A DNA stretch of 64,000 bases from Thermococcus sp. P6 (GTDB lineage Archaea > Methanobacteriota_B > Thermococci > Thermococcales > Thermococcaceae), in assembly GCF_002214525.1 (NCBI RefSeq), contig NZ_CP015104.1, positions 868,001 to 932,000 of the forward strand, in the 5' to 3' direction. How positions within the stretch are numbered: position 1 is the stretch's first letter; each line of letters begins with the position of its first letter. The position numbers and the translations under genes are program-made. Under the pieces are notes generated by a model, which was given only the letters and a program-made list of their open reading frames with translations, was not told the DNA's origin and made no database searches. Shown one piece after another: positions 19,149 to 26,678 of this stretch.

Positions 19149-19915
19149 CTGCTGGCACCTCCCGGTGTTATAAGTTGAATTTTCCGTTCTTTGAACGCCA
19201 TGATCCACTCAGGATCAATTCCAGAGTCTGTTATTATCGCAGAAATCTCCTTTGGTTCTGCAATTTTCACAAAAGCAGTTCTGCCAAACTTCGAATGGTC
19301 TGCCACAATATATGATGTCGAGGCAATTTTAATCATTATCCTCTTAATTTCAGCTTCCATCAAGTTTGTGGTTGTTATGGCGTCTAATGTAATACCATTG
19401 GCACCAACGAAAGCCATATCTGCATTTAGCTTAGACAAGGTATTCTCTGCTATTGGGCCCACCAAAGCAAGTGTCTCTTTTTTAAGAGTTCCTCCTATAA
19501 GTATCACTTCCATGTTTCTATGCATAGAAAGTTCCCTTACTATAAGTGGAGAATTCGTGATTACCGTAATGTTTTTATCTTCAAGGTTTCTGGCTATCTC
19601 CAATGTAGTCGTTCCAGAATCCAAGACTATAATGTCCCCATCCTTCACGAGATTATTAACTAATTTCCCAATTTCCTCTTTGGCAGATTTCTCAAGAGAC
19701 TCTTTCTCAAAGAACGTGGGTTCATAAGAAAGATATTCTATTGCGATAGCCCCCCCATGAGTCCGAATTATCTGTCCTTTACTTTCTAAAAATACCAAAT
19801 CTCTCCTTATTGTGGGTTTGGAAACATTGAGTATTTTAGATAACTCAGAAACAGTCATACTCTTGTGCCTCCGTAGAAGCTCCAAGATTTTGGCTCTTCG
19901 CTCTTCTGCAAACAT
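19145..19915 (-). CDS. DeoR-family transcriptional regulator of the fructose operon
   Basis: A 256-residue repressor-type protein: N-terminal winged helix (ERRAKILELLRRHKSMTVSE, then SKPTIRRDLVFLESKG) and a DeoR C-terminal sensor domain with the sugar-phosphate-binding motif DSGTTTLEIARNL. In bacteria such FruR proteins sense fructose phosphates and repress fru operons. ATG 19915 is three bases after GGTGAGG. It is the first gene of the PTS operon, so autoregulation through the inverted repeats just upstream is likely (inference). Confidence 0.92.
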   Translation of the reverse strand: MFAEERRAKILELLRRHKSMTVSELSKILNVSKPTIRRDLVFLESKGQIIRTHGGAIAIEYLSYEPTFFEKESLEKSAKEEIGKLVNNLVKDGDIIVLDSGTTTLEIARNLEDKNITVITNSPLIVRELSMHRNMEVILIGGTLKKETLALVGPIAENTLSKLNADMAFVGANGITLDAITTTNLMEAEIKRIMIKIASTSYIVADHSKFGRTAFVKIAEPKEISAIITDSGIDPEWIMAFKERKIQLITPGGASR

Positions 19916-19935
19916 GGTCCTCACCTAATCGATCT

Positions 19936-19961
19936 TGATCATATCTTTATTATTATGATCA
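19936..19961. promoter_or_regulatory. Inverted repeat, likely operator of the PTS operon
   Basis: TGATCATA (19936-19943) and TATGATCA (19954-19961) form a perfect eight-base inverted repeat with a 10-base spacer, followed by a third half-like site (TGATATTGATCC, 19970-19982). A minus-strand TATA-like box (TTATATACTATAG) lies at about 19983-19995, so the repeat covers the expected transcription start. Confidence 0.6.
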
Positions 19962-20126
19962 TTTATGACTGATATTGATCCTATAGTATATAAGTGTTAC
20001 GGTACTGAATAATCATAACTATCAGATAACTGTGGTATTACCCGGATCTATTTAGCAACATCTCTGGGAGAATAAGTCCCGTAGAATTACATCAAGAGAC
20101 AATTTTAGCAGTACTAAAAGGAAAAT

Positions 20127-20217
20127 ATTTATACTGATAACCTATTACGTTCATAGGTGATTATATTAATCTGATTAGATGGTAATGATTAGGCGGCTGG
20201 TTGGGGTGTGGTTGATA
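20127..20217 (+). pseudogene. Dead copy of the promoter and first codons of the 21395 gene
   Basis: This stretch matches 21334-21427 over its TATA box (AAATATTTATAC), spacer (ACCTATTAC), ribosome site and first codons; the last 25 bases (20193-20217 versus 21403-21427) are identical. Here the second codon region reads ATGATTAG, so translation would stop at once. The copy lies upstream of the heliorhodopsin gene and is in the same orientation as the intact gene. The rest of 19962-20472 holds no gene; only a short open piece (VFKDVVEKFRKGVKG near 20231) is visible. Confidence 0.8.
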
Positions 20218-20416
20218 ATAGTTTGTGGGGGTTTTCAAAGATGTTGTAGAGAAATTTAGAAAGGGGGTAAAAGGTTGAAGATGATCTGCCCTGTTCTTTA
20301 CTTCTTTACACGGAGAAGGGGTATGAGAAGGTAGGGCGGATAATTCCTTAAATTACATGTTGAACTGTTGGGAGAACGGTGGCGACAGAGTCATGAAGAA
20401 GATGTCGAAACGAGGA

Positions 20417-20430
20417 AAATTTATATATTC
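20417..20430 (+). promoter_or_regulatory. TATA box of the heliorhodopsin gene
   Basis: GGAAAATTTATATATTCC contains a strong archaeal BRE/TATA-like element. It implies a transcript start near 20448, 25 bases before ATG 20473. Confidence 0.6.
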
Positions 20431-20472
20431 CTAAGGGAAAATACCGACCATAGAAATTGGGTGGAAGTAAAA

Positions 20473-21219
20473 ATGGAGGATGAAAAATTTCAACAACTTA
20501 AAAAGTTGAACCTGTTTGCAGCGGCTTTCCATTTGATTCAGGGTGTACTGATACTGCTTCTTTCAACGGGGTTCACGATTACCGTAACGAGGGGTTACCT
20601 GAGGTATGATGAGGCAACGAGAAGCCTGGTGAACGTGACAGAGAACCTCTTTCAGGTGAATCTCGCCTACCTGATAGCTCTCTTTCCCTTTTTAACCTTT
20701 TTCGCCCACTTTATGGTATCCACGCTGCTGTTCGAGAGGTACAAGAAGAACCTCTCAAAGGGGATCAACCCCTACAGGTGGGCTGAATACTCCGTAACGG
20801 CTTCGATAATGATCGTGATAATAGCCATGCTCGTCGGAATCTCGGACATAGGCGCCCTTATAATGATGTTCTTCCTGAACGTGGCCATGATATTCTTCGG
20901 CTACGACATGGAGCACTTGAACCAGTACACAGAGAAGGTGAACTGGACCCCCTTTATATTTGGATCAATCACCGGTCTGATCCCATGGGTGGTCATATTC
21001 ATGACCATGCTGAGGTCCCACCCGCCCAGCTTCGTAATATGGATATTCGTTAGCATAGCGGTCTTATTCAACCTCTTCCCAATAAACATGGTCCTGCAGT
21101 ACAAAAAGGTGGGGAAGTGGGCGGATTACCTGTACGGGGAAAAGGTTTACATCATCCTGAGCCTGGTATCCAAAACCCTCCTCGTATGGCAGGTCTTCGC
21201 CGGGACCCTTCGGCCTTAA
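20473..21219 (+). CDS. Heliorhodopsin-like seven-helix retinal protein
   Basis: A 248-residue membrane protein with about seven hydrophobic helices. The family's diagnostic residues are present: in helix 1 HLIQG (His20, Gln23); in helix 2 FFAHF (His79); in helix 3 RWAEYSVTASIM with the counterion-type Glu105; and in helix 7 SLVSKTLLVWQVFAGTL, with Ser230 four residues before the retinal-binding-type Lys234. These match H23, Q26, H80, E107, S237 and K241 of heliorhodopsin 48C12 as I remember them. ATG 20473 follows a TATA box by about 45 bases; upstream open codons are not family-like. Heliorhodopsins bind retinal, are oriented opposite to type-1 rhodopsins and have no settled function. No retinal synthesis gene is in the window. 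Confidence 0.9.
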   Translation: MEDEKFQQLKKLNLFAAAFHLIQGVLILLLSTGFTITVTRGYLRYDEATRSLVNVTENLFQVNLAYLIALFPFLTFFAHFMVSTLLFERYKKNLSKGINPYRWAEYSVTASIMIVIIAMLVGISDIGALIMMFFLNVAMIFFGYDMEHLNQYTEKVNWTPFIFGSITGLIPWVVIFMTMLRSHPPSFVIWIFVSIAVLFNLFPINMVLQYKKVGKWADYLYGEKVYIILSLVSKTLLVWQVFAGTLRP

Positions 21220-21222
21220 CGA

Positions 21223-21250
21223 TGGCTCCCGGAGCCTTCACTCTTTAAAT
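21223..21250 (+). terminator. Hairpin and T-rich tail after the heliorhodopsin gene
   Basis: GGCTCCCGGAGCC (21223-21235) is a perfect 13-base palindromic hairpin starting four bases after the stop, followed by a T-rich tail (TTCACTCTTTAAATTATTTT). It may end the heliorhodopsin transcript. Confidence 0.45.
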
Positions 21251-21394
21251 TATTTTGGAAACTTCAACCTATAGATTGTATTTCTCTGCTAAAAACTTGT
21301 TACCTCTGGAATTTTATGTGGATTACTGAAACGAAAAATATTTATACGGCACCTATTACTCTCGTGAAGGATTATGTTAATCGGAAGGGTGGTA

Positions 21395-23596
21395 ATGATG
21401 GAGCGGCTGGTTGGGGTGTGGTTGATAGCACTTCTGGCCGGAGCTGTTGTGGGTACGCCCATTTTCACCCCTGTGGTGGGGGCGAGTGGCACATCCACAG
21501 GAACCACCAGCGCGTACACTGAGTTCTGGGATATCTTAAACAGGGAAGCAGAGCTTGTTGTCGGAGTCGAAATCGGCAACCTCGGTCTTGCTCCAGATCT
21601 GGTTCAGAATTCCCGCCTCGGTGCAGAGAACGCGGCAAACCTTTCGGCCTTAACCTGGCAGGCTTTGGAAGAACTCAAATCATCGGGAGTTAAGACTTAT
21701 TATTCTGCCGAAGAACTGCGTGAAATGTCCCTGAACATCAGCGAGAACGGCCTGCCTCCGGAGACCGTTAATGCTCTTAAAGAGCAGGGGTGGACTGATG
21801 AACAAATTCGTGCTCTGGAGGATTATATTGTTCAGAACGGTGAAAACATTACGGAAGGTTTTAACATGACCTCCTTTTTGGAGGACCTCTCAACGAGCTT
21901 CATTAGAGTCGGCTTCAAGTATAACCATTACGAATCCTGGGCGCTGGAGATGTGGAAGTGGACCCGGCCCATTGAAGCCCCGACAACGAACAGTGAGGAT
22001 AGGTTAATTAACCCCCTCATGGCAGTTCGGTGGGTGTCTTTTTACAGGGAGTACTCCCAGCAGGACTATGAAAACATGGAAACTGCCATTAAAAGTTTGA
22101 GAGATTATGTTTATCTCTTAATGTTGGGAAATTCATCCGGAGAAAACAGGATGCTTCTCTACAGTCCCGGGACTGACCGGTTGACATCATTAACAGGCAA
22201 GGTTACAAACGTGGAACAAACTGAGAACGGCGGCCTAATGTTCACGGTGACCCTTACCCGTATAACAGGTACCGAAGAAGTGGTCAACACCACAACCTAC
22301 TACTGGCCCGATGCACTTAAGGCCTACGAGCTCATTGGGAACGTTTACACCCTCGTGAAGGCCAGAAATTATGGGAATGGTAACGCTGAGATTGATAGAA
22401 TGCTCAACCAGAAAGTTGCGGAGTTAAAGAACGCCCTTAAAGTGGTTAGGGTCTCAAGTGAAGTCACGACCAGACCGATAAAAGATGGTTCCTCTTCGGA
22501 CTCAGGCTCAACAAAGATCGCGGACGAAATTGAAAGGCTTGCCCTCGATCCTCAGAGTTCCTGGGGCATATTCCGGGTTGATGACGTTGAAGTTGAGGTT
22601 ACCCACAAAGGCACCGCCTATGGAATGTATAAGTTTGCGATGTATAGGGTCGTAGTTCACTACCATGTTGAGAACAATGCAGTATCCAATATTAGCGTAA
22701 AGTTCAAAGGGGCCTACTTGGAGGATTCAAAATCCATGGCCTTTCTCTCTCCCGGAGAGGGTGGCATAATAACAAGCGGGGAGAGCGAGTTCATTTCTGG
22801 GAGCGGTGAAATTCAGGTTATGGGAGTGGTCAAAATAACCTACACCTCAAGCCCGGGGCCCGTACCGACGAATAATTCAACGGGAAGAAAACAGGAGATG
22901 GAGATCATCAGGGAATACTCCGCCACCATAAAACTGGAGGATGCAATTGACCCAAACAAGATATCCGTTAGTATTCCGGGTGAAGTCGAGATTAATGAGG
23001 GTGATAGTGTGCCCTTCACGGTGATTGTTTACAACTATAATCGTAAGCCTGTAACCGGAACATGCACCCTCGTGGCAACTTACCCGGAGACGGGCACTCA
23101 GGTGGGTACCGTGCGGTTAAACAAGGAAATCGGCGTGGGAGCGTCTGGATATGTTGTCGAACGAATAGGAAATGTTAGCTATTCCAGTCCGGGAACCTTC
23201 GGGTACAGTGGTAAGTGCGACTTTGGAAATGGTATCTCCAAAAGCTTCAGCGGAAGAGTTAAGGTGGATAGTCGTACCGTCAGGATAGCTGGAGTTGATG
23301 TCTCGCCCGAAACACCGGTCTCAGGAGACATCGTGAATTTTGACGTGATGATTAAGAACCCATTTTCCGTGTCGAAGAATGTGACTGTAAAGCTTTTCAT
23401 CGACGGTAACGAAAAGTCGAGGGAGAACCTATGGCTTGGTGGAGGGAGCTCAGAGCTGGTGACTTTGACGTGGACTGCTCAGGCCGGGGGTCACGGGTGG
23501 CGCATTGAGGTGCTGGAGGATGGTAAGCTGTGGGATTCGAAGATCGGAACCATAAGCGTCTCACGGTATAGTACTCACAGCTTTAGGTTGCTTTGA
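21395..23596 (+). CDS. Large secreted protein with C-terminal beta-sandwich repeats
   Basis: A 733-residue protein with an N-terminal signal peptide (MMERLVGVWLIALLAGAVVG). The first half is mostly helical with many Asn-Ser/Thr sequons. From about residue 510 there are two beta-sandwich-like modules with KISVSIPGEVEINEGDSVPF and VDVSPETPVSGDIVNFDV, the pattern of CARDB or similar adhesion-type domains. No C-terminal anchor is visible, so it may be released or held by partners. The start follows GGGTGG; ATG 21398 is equally possible. A TATA box is at about 21338-21348. It is tandem with the heliorhodopsin and membrane-protein genes. Function unknown. Confidence 0.85.
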   Translation: MMERLVGVWLIALLAGAVVGTPIFTPVVGASGTSTGTTSAYTEFWDILNREAELVVGVEIGNLGLAPDLVQNSRLGAENAANLSALTWQALEELKSSGVKTYYSAEELREMSLNISENGLPPETVNALKEQGWTDEQIRALEDYIVQNGENITEGFNMTSFLEDLSTSFIRVGFKYNHYESWALEMWKWTRPIEAPTTNSEDRLINPLMAVRWVSFYREYSQQDYENMETAIKSLRDYVYLLMLGNSSGENRMLLYSPGTDRLTSLTGKVTNVEQTENGGLMFTVTLTRITGTEEVVNTTTYYWPDALKAYELIGNVYTLVKARNYGNGNAEIDRMLNQKVAELKNALKVVRVSSEVTTRPIKDGSSSDSGSTKIADEIERLALDPQSSWGIFRVDDVEVEVTHKGTAYGMYKFAMYRVVVHYHVENNAVSNISVKFKGAYLEDSKSMAFLSPGEGGIITSGESEFISGSGEIQVMGVVKITYTSSPGPVPTNNSTGRKQEMEIIREYSATIKLEDAIDPNKISVSIPGEVEINEGDSVPFTVIVYNYNRKPVTGTCTLVATYPETGTQVGTVRLNKEIGVGASGYVVERIGNVSYSSPGTFGYSGKCDFGNGISKSFSGRVKVDSRTVRIAGVDVSPETPVSGDIVNFDVMIKNPFSVSKNVTVKLFIDGNEKSRENLWLGGGSSELVTLTWTAQAGGHGWRIEVLEDGKLWDSKIGTISVSRYSTHSFRLL

Positions 23597-23623
23597 CTGC
23601 CCGGCCGGTGGAGCTCGAGGGTG

Positions 23624-23896
23624 GTGTGTACTCTTGAGGAAGTGGCTAAACAGTCTGGTCGGCTGGCAATCGAGGTGGCCGGTATGTTGGGGGAAATAGT
23701 GGGGGTTGCATCAACGTTAGCTGATTTGGCGCCCGTAATGTTGGTGATTTCAGACTATGTTAGGGTCCCAACCCCCTCAGATGGGGGATAACGTTGGAAC
23801 TCTAACACAGGAGCCTTGCTGGGAGCAGTGTTTGGATTTACATTCGGGGTTTTATCTATGAACACACTGGAATACCGTGAGGGGGTGTGTGCATGA
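23624..23896 (+). pseudogene. Small membrane protein gene split by an in-frame stop
   Basis: From GTG 23624 a frame encodes about 55 residues, including the hydrophobic MLGEIVGVASTLADLAPVML, then TAA at 23789-23791. The same frame continues for 34 more codons (RWNSNTGALLGAVFGFTFGV and so on) and ends in TGA at 23894-23896, overlapping the next ATG as ATGA, exactly as an intact operon gene would. I read this as one gene of about 90 codons broken by a nonsense mutation. A sequencing error, or two tiny genes, cannot be excluded. Function unknown. Confidence 0.5.
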
Positions 23897-24414
23897 GGTT
23901 AAGGGGTCTTGTTGTTTACCTCGCTTCCCTTTTCCTTTTGTACGTGTCCATCAGGGACGTTGGAAGAGTCCTTGTCTTCGTGAGTATGAGCCTTTCAGGG
24001 CTTTACGTTTGGGCGATCGTCCTGTGGATGGTACTTCGTTATCCCGAAGAGGAGTATCCGGGGTTAATTCACATTATCCTGGGGGCGGATCTGATTACAA
24101 TATTCGCCAGCGCCTTTTTTATAGGAGTCGTCAAAGCAATTTATCTCCTGATGATGCTGGCTGCCCTCCACACCTTCGTTCTACTAACCGATTATGGACT
24201 CTGCAAGGGACGGCTGGCTTCGAACGGCGAGTCGAGAATATGGCGTGTCACGCCGCTATTTTTGGTGATGATTTTAGGACCTTTCTTCATGCTCGGTGTT
24301 TACGAGAACAACTGGGGTCTGGCGGTCGGTTCGCTGGTAGCGGCGCTCGGTATGTACCTGCTGTTCGTGGACTTGAGGGAGGAGTTCAGTTCAGGGATCA
24401 GCCTGTGGGGGTGA
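23893..24414 (+). CDS. Polytopic membrane protein of unknown function
   Basis: A 173-residue, strongly hydrophobic protein with about five membrane segments (for example GLVVYLASLFLLYVS, LYVWAIVLWMVL, FLVMILGPFFMLGV, LAVGSLVAALGMYLLFV). I recognise no family motif. ATG 23893 overlaps the preceding reading frame as ATGA and has a GGGGGTG site, indicating translational coupling. It is followed after one base by another membrane protein. The string 21395-25021 is therefore probably one operon of a secreted protein and partner membrane proteins. Confidence 0.8.
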   Translation: MRLRGLVVYLASLFLLYVSIRDVGRVLVFVSMSLSGLYVWAIVLWMVLRYPEEEYPGLIHIILGADLITIFASAFFIGVVKAIYLLMMLAALHTFVLLTDYGLCKGRLASNGESRIWRVTPLFLVMILGPFFMLGVYENNWGLAVGSLVAALGMYLLFVDLREEFSSGISLWG

Positions 24415-24415
24415 T

Positions 24416-25021
24416 GTGGTGGATTTAAACAGACTCCCGGACACTCGATTGCTTTTCCACCTTACAATTTTCATTGAACTTGTGATCGCGGTGATGTCCT
24501 TCTATTTTACTGAAATTTCATATCCGTACTGGTGGGCTGATTTTACTGCAAATTCATATTCGGGCTGGTGGGCTTATACGTTTGCGGGTGTTAGTATGAT
24601 ACTACTAATGACGTACAAACTTTCTAAAGCTTCTTCCAAAGAAGAGTTCCTTGAGGGGCTGGTGGTCATTCCTCCCGGTGTCCTGTTAATCTTGGCACTG
24701 TGGTTAAAGGTGTGCCTCTTGGTACTGTGGTTAAAAGTGTACCCTTACTTAAATGGTCACTTGGTGGGTTTTTATCTGGTGTCCTCCATGTTCCTGCTGT
24801 TTGTTTTCATAATACTGCTTAGAAGCAACTTAAGCCCATTAAAGACAATGGCCTCTGCTTTACTCAAGGACCTTAGTATCAAATGCTTGTTCCTTTACCA
24901 CTTATCCTGGGTTCTGGTTTCATGGGTTCTCTTCTACAAGTACTACTTCATACCTGTAACCTACTCCATGACAATGCAATTCTTCATTTATTATGCTGCA
25001 GAACTTATAACCTCAAAATAA
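24416..25021 (+). CDS. Polytopic membrane protein of unknown function
   Basis: A 201-residue protein with about six hydrophobic segments (LLFHLTIFIELVIAVMSFYF, VIPPGVLLILALWL, LVSSMFLLFVFIILL and others). It contains a short internal duplication: LWLKVCLL is followed by LWLKVYPY, encoded by near-identical DNA around 24698-24746. The start is GTG 24416 or GTG 24419, with GGGGGTGAT at the end of the preceding gene as ribosome site. It is rich in Trp and Tyr in its first loop. No family recognised; probably cotranscribed with the upstream genes. Confidence 0.78.
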   Translation: MVDLNRLPDTRLLFHLTIFIELVIAVMSFYFTEISYPYWWADFTANSYSGWWAYTFAGVSMILLMTYKLSKASSKEEFLEGLVVIPPGVLLILALWLKVCLLVLWLKVYPYLNGHLVGFYLVSSMFLLFVFIILLRSNLSPLKTMASALLKDLSIKCLFLYHLSWVLVSWVLFYKYYFIPVTYSMTMQFFIYYAAELITSK

Positions 25022-25114
25022 GAAAGTCTCCGATGGTCTTTTGGCTCCTAAATCTGAATCCCGCGAAGACATTTCCCCCTTTTTCTGAAATATGGAAATT
25101 AAACCTGCCAAGGC

Positions 25115-25361
25115 TTATCCCGGCAGCGTATGGTTAAAATTGTTGCTTTTAATTAGCGCTTCTTTGGAAGCCCTTCCCACATACATTGTTATGAGGATCA
25201 TGATAAGGAGTCCAAAAAGCATGAAAAGTGCTGCTCTTGGAGTATTCCATTCAACCCCCTTCCGTGATAAGCCGACCCAGAAGATCACAAAAAGAAACAG
25301 ATCAAAAAGAAACAGATAGTAAAAGAGAAAACGGTGATAAACTCTTATTACGCGATTTCTG
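25115..25361 (-). pseudogene. Fragment of a membrane protein gene
   Basis: On the minus strand a frame with coding character encodes two hydrophobic segments, FYYLFLFDLFLFVIFWVGLS and ALFMLFGLLIMILITMYVG, and ends KSNNFNHTLPG at a TAA (25117-25115). No ATG, GTG or TTG lies before the first segment, and two stops lie just upstream near 25360. It looks like the C-terminal remnant of a gene that lost its start. The plus-strand frame here is a Lys/Arg-rich shadow. The remaining bases of 25022-25432 hold nothing I can identify. Confidence 0.4.
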
Positions 25362-25432
25362 AATTATTATACAAGCCCAGTAAAGCCCTAAAATATCCTA
25401 CTGCTCATCCGTAGTATACTTACTATGACCCA

Positions 25433-25485
25433 AAAAATTTATAAACATTGAATTTCAACATACCAATGAAAAAATTTATAAACAT
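25433..25485 (+). promoter_or_regulatory. Duplicated TATA element before the 25530 gene
   Basis: AAAAAATTTATAAACATT occurs twice, at about 25433-25450 and 25468-25485, each an A-rich BRE plus TATA box. The second copy lies about 45 bases before ATG 25530. The duplication suggests tandem promoters. Confidence 0.55.
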
Positions 25486-25529
25486 TAAAGTTTAACGTAT
25501 CAATGCATAATCTACAAGGAGGTTCCACA

Positions 25530-26678
25530 ATGTGGAGGAAATTCTTGAGTTTGCTATTGGGGTTATTAATTTTAGGAGTGATGGATATAAGAACTTCAAG
25601 CACAACATTGGAAGGAGTGAACATGAGAGCTTCAAACACAACGCCGGCTGTATATTACGTTGGATCGCCAGAAGTGGCGGCCATTGTTCAGAAAGCCGGG
25701 TTTAATAAGGTATCTACTCTGAATGGCTTCAAAGCATTATCCGGAGAAGAGGGGATTATTATCATAAACCGAAGTCTCAATGAGAATGAGGTTGATCTGG
25801 GTGAAGCATTGAAGAGGGGATTTGTCATTGTAACCATTGGAGAGGATGCCCTTTACCAGATGAGGCGAACTCTCTTAAAGATGAATTGCCCCTCAGTGGA
25901 CTTTTATTATTCAGACTCCCGCGGAAAGTTAGTTAGAACCAAGGTTTATGCCTACAAACTCATGAAAAAACTTCCGAACGGAAAGTGTAGAATTTATATA
26001 AAGGGGTATGCCGGAAACTTAACCCCAGGGATGTTAAGGACTGCCGCTTTTGAAGCCTTAAGTACCGGGGGCAACTGGGTGACGAATAGTTATATAAGCT
26101 GGAGTTCCTATGATGCATGGAAACCATTCGGTAGACTGAACATTGAACACAGGTTAATGTACTATACCGATGATCCTTGGAGTGATATGGATTTATGGGC
26201 AGTGCGGGCAACAACTCAAATCATATCCGGGCGTGAATTGGGATGGTCTTACTTTAAAAATGATTATCTGGAGAACACGTATTCCCTTAAAAAATACACG
26301 GATATTTATGAACTGAGGGATTACGATCCGACTTCAATTTCAAATGTTGGGGCAAGTGTGGGGGTGAGTCTTGGTTGGGGTTCAGTAAGTCCAGATCTTT
26401 CATGGAGTTACTCGGGCAATTACATATGTGAAATAACAGATCACAGTGATTTTGGTGTAGATGTGGCAAGATGGAATCATGACTTTTGCAGTTGGGGAAG
26501 TTATGGAACAGTAAAAACTATCAAAATAGAGCCGGGATTCGAGTTTACGGTGTCCCCGGAAACAACGGGAAAGCAGGAGTGGAAAATTACTGCTGGATGG
26601 GTGATGGATGAAGGCTCATGGCATCTTACCGTAGAGAGAACCCTCGTAATAGTGTTCACACTTGCATATTATAGCTAG
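25530..26678 (+). CDS. Secreted protein of unknown function
   Basis: A 382-residue protein with a signal peptide (MWRKFLSLLLGLLILGVMD) and no later membrane helix until a weakly hydrophobic end. The N-terminal third (VYYVGSPEVAAIVQKAGFNK, EGIIIINRSLNE, IVTIGEDALYQM) resembles a small alpha/beta domain. The C-terminal part is rich in Trp, Tyr, Ser and Gly (GVSLGWGSVSPDLSWSYSG), typical of extracellular beta structure, and has five or more Cys. ATG 25530 has a strong GGAGGT site. Base composition is AT-rich compared with core genes. Its last 23 bases overlap the truncated phosphatase pseudogene on the other strand, so the insertion carrying it probably broke that gene. Confidence 0.82.
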   Translation: MWRKFLSLLLGLLILGVMDIRTSSTTLEGVNMRASNTTPAVYYVGSPEVAAIVQKAGFNKVSTLNGFKALSGEEGIIIINRSLNENEVDLGEALKRGFVIVTIGEDALYQMRRTLLKMNCPSVDFYYSDSRGKLVRTKVYAYKLMKKLPNGKCRIYIKGYAGNLTPGMLRTAAFEALSTGGNWVTNSYISWSSYDAWKPFGRLNIEHRLMYYTDDPWSDMDLWAVRATTQIISGRELGWSYFKNDYLENTYSLKKYTDIYELRDYDPTSISNVGASVGVSLGWGSVSPDLSWSYSGNYICEITDHSDFGVDVARWNHDFCSWGSYGTVKTIKIEPGFEFTVSPETTGKQEWKITAGWVMDEGSWHLTVERTLVIVFTLAYYS

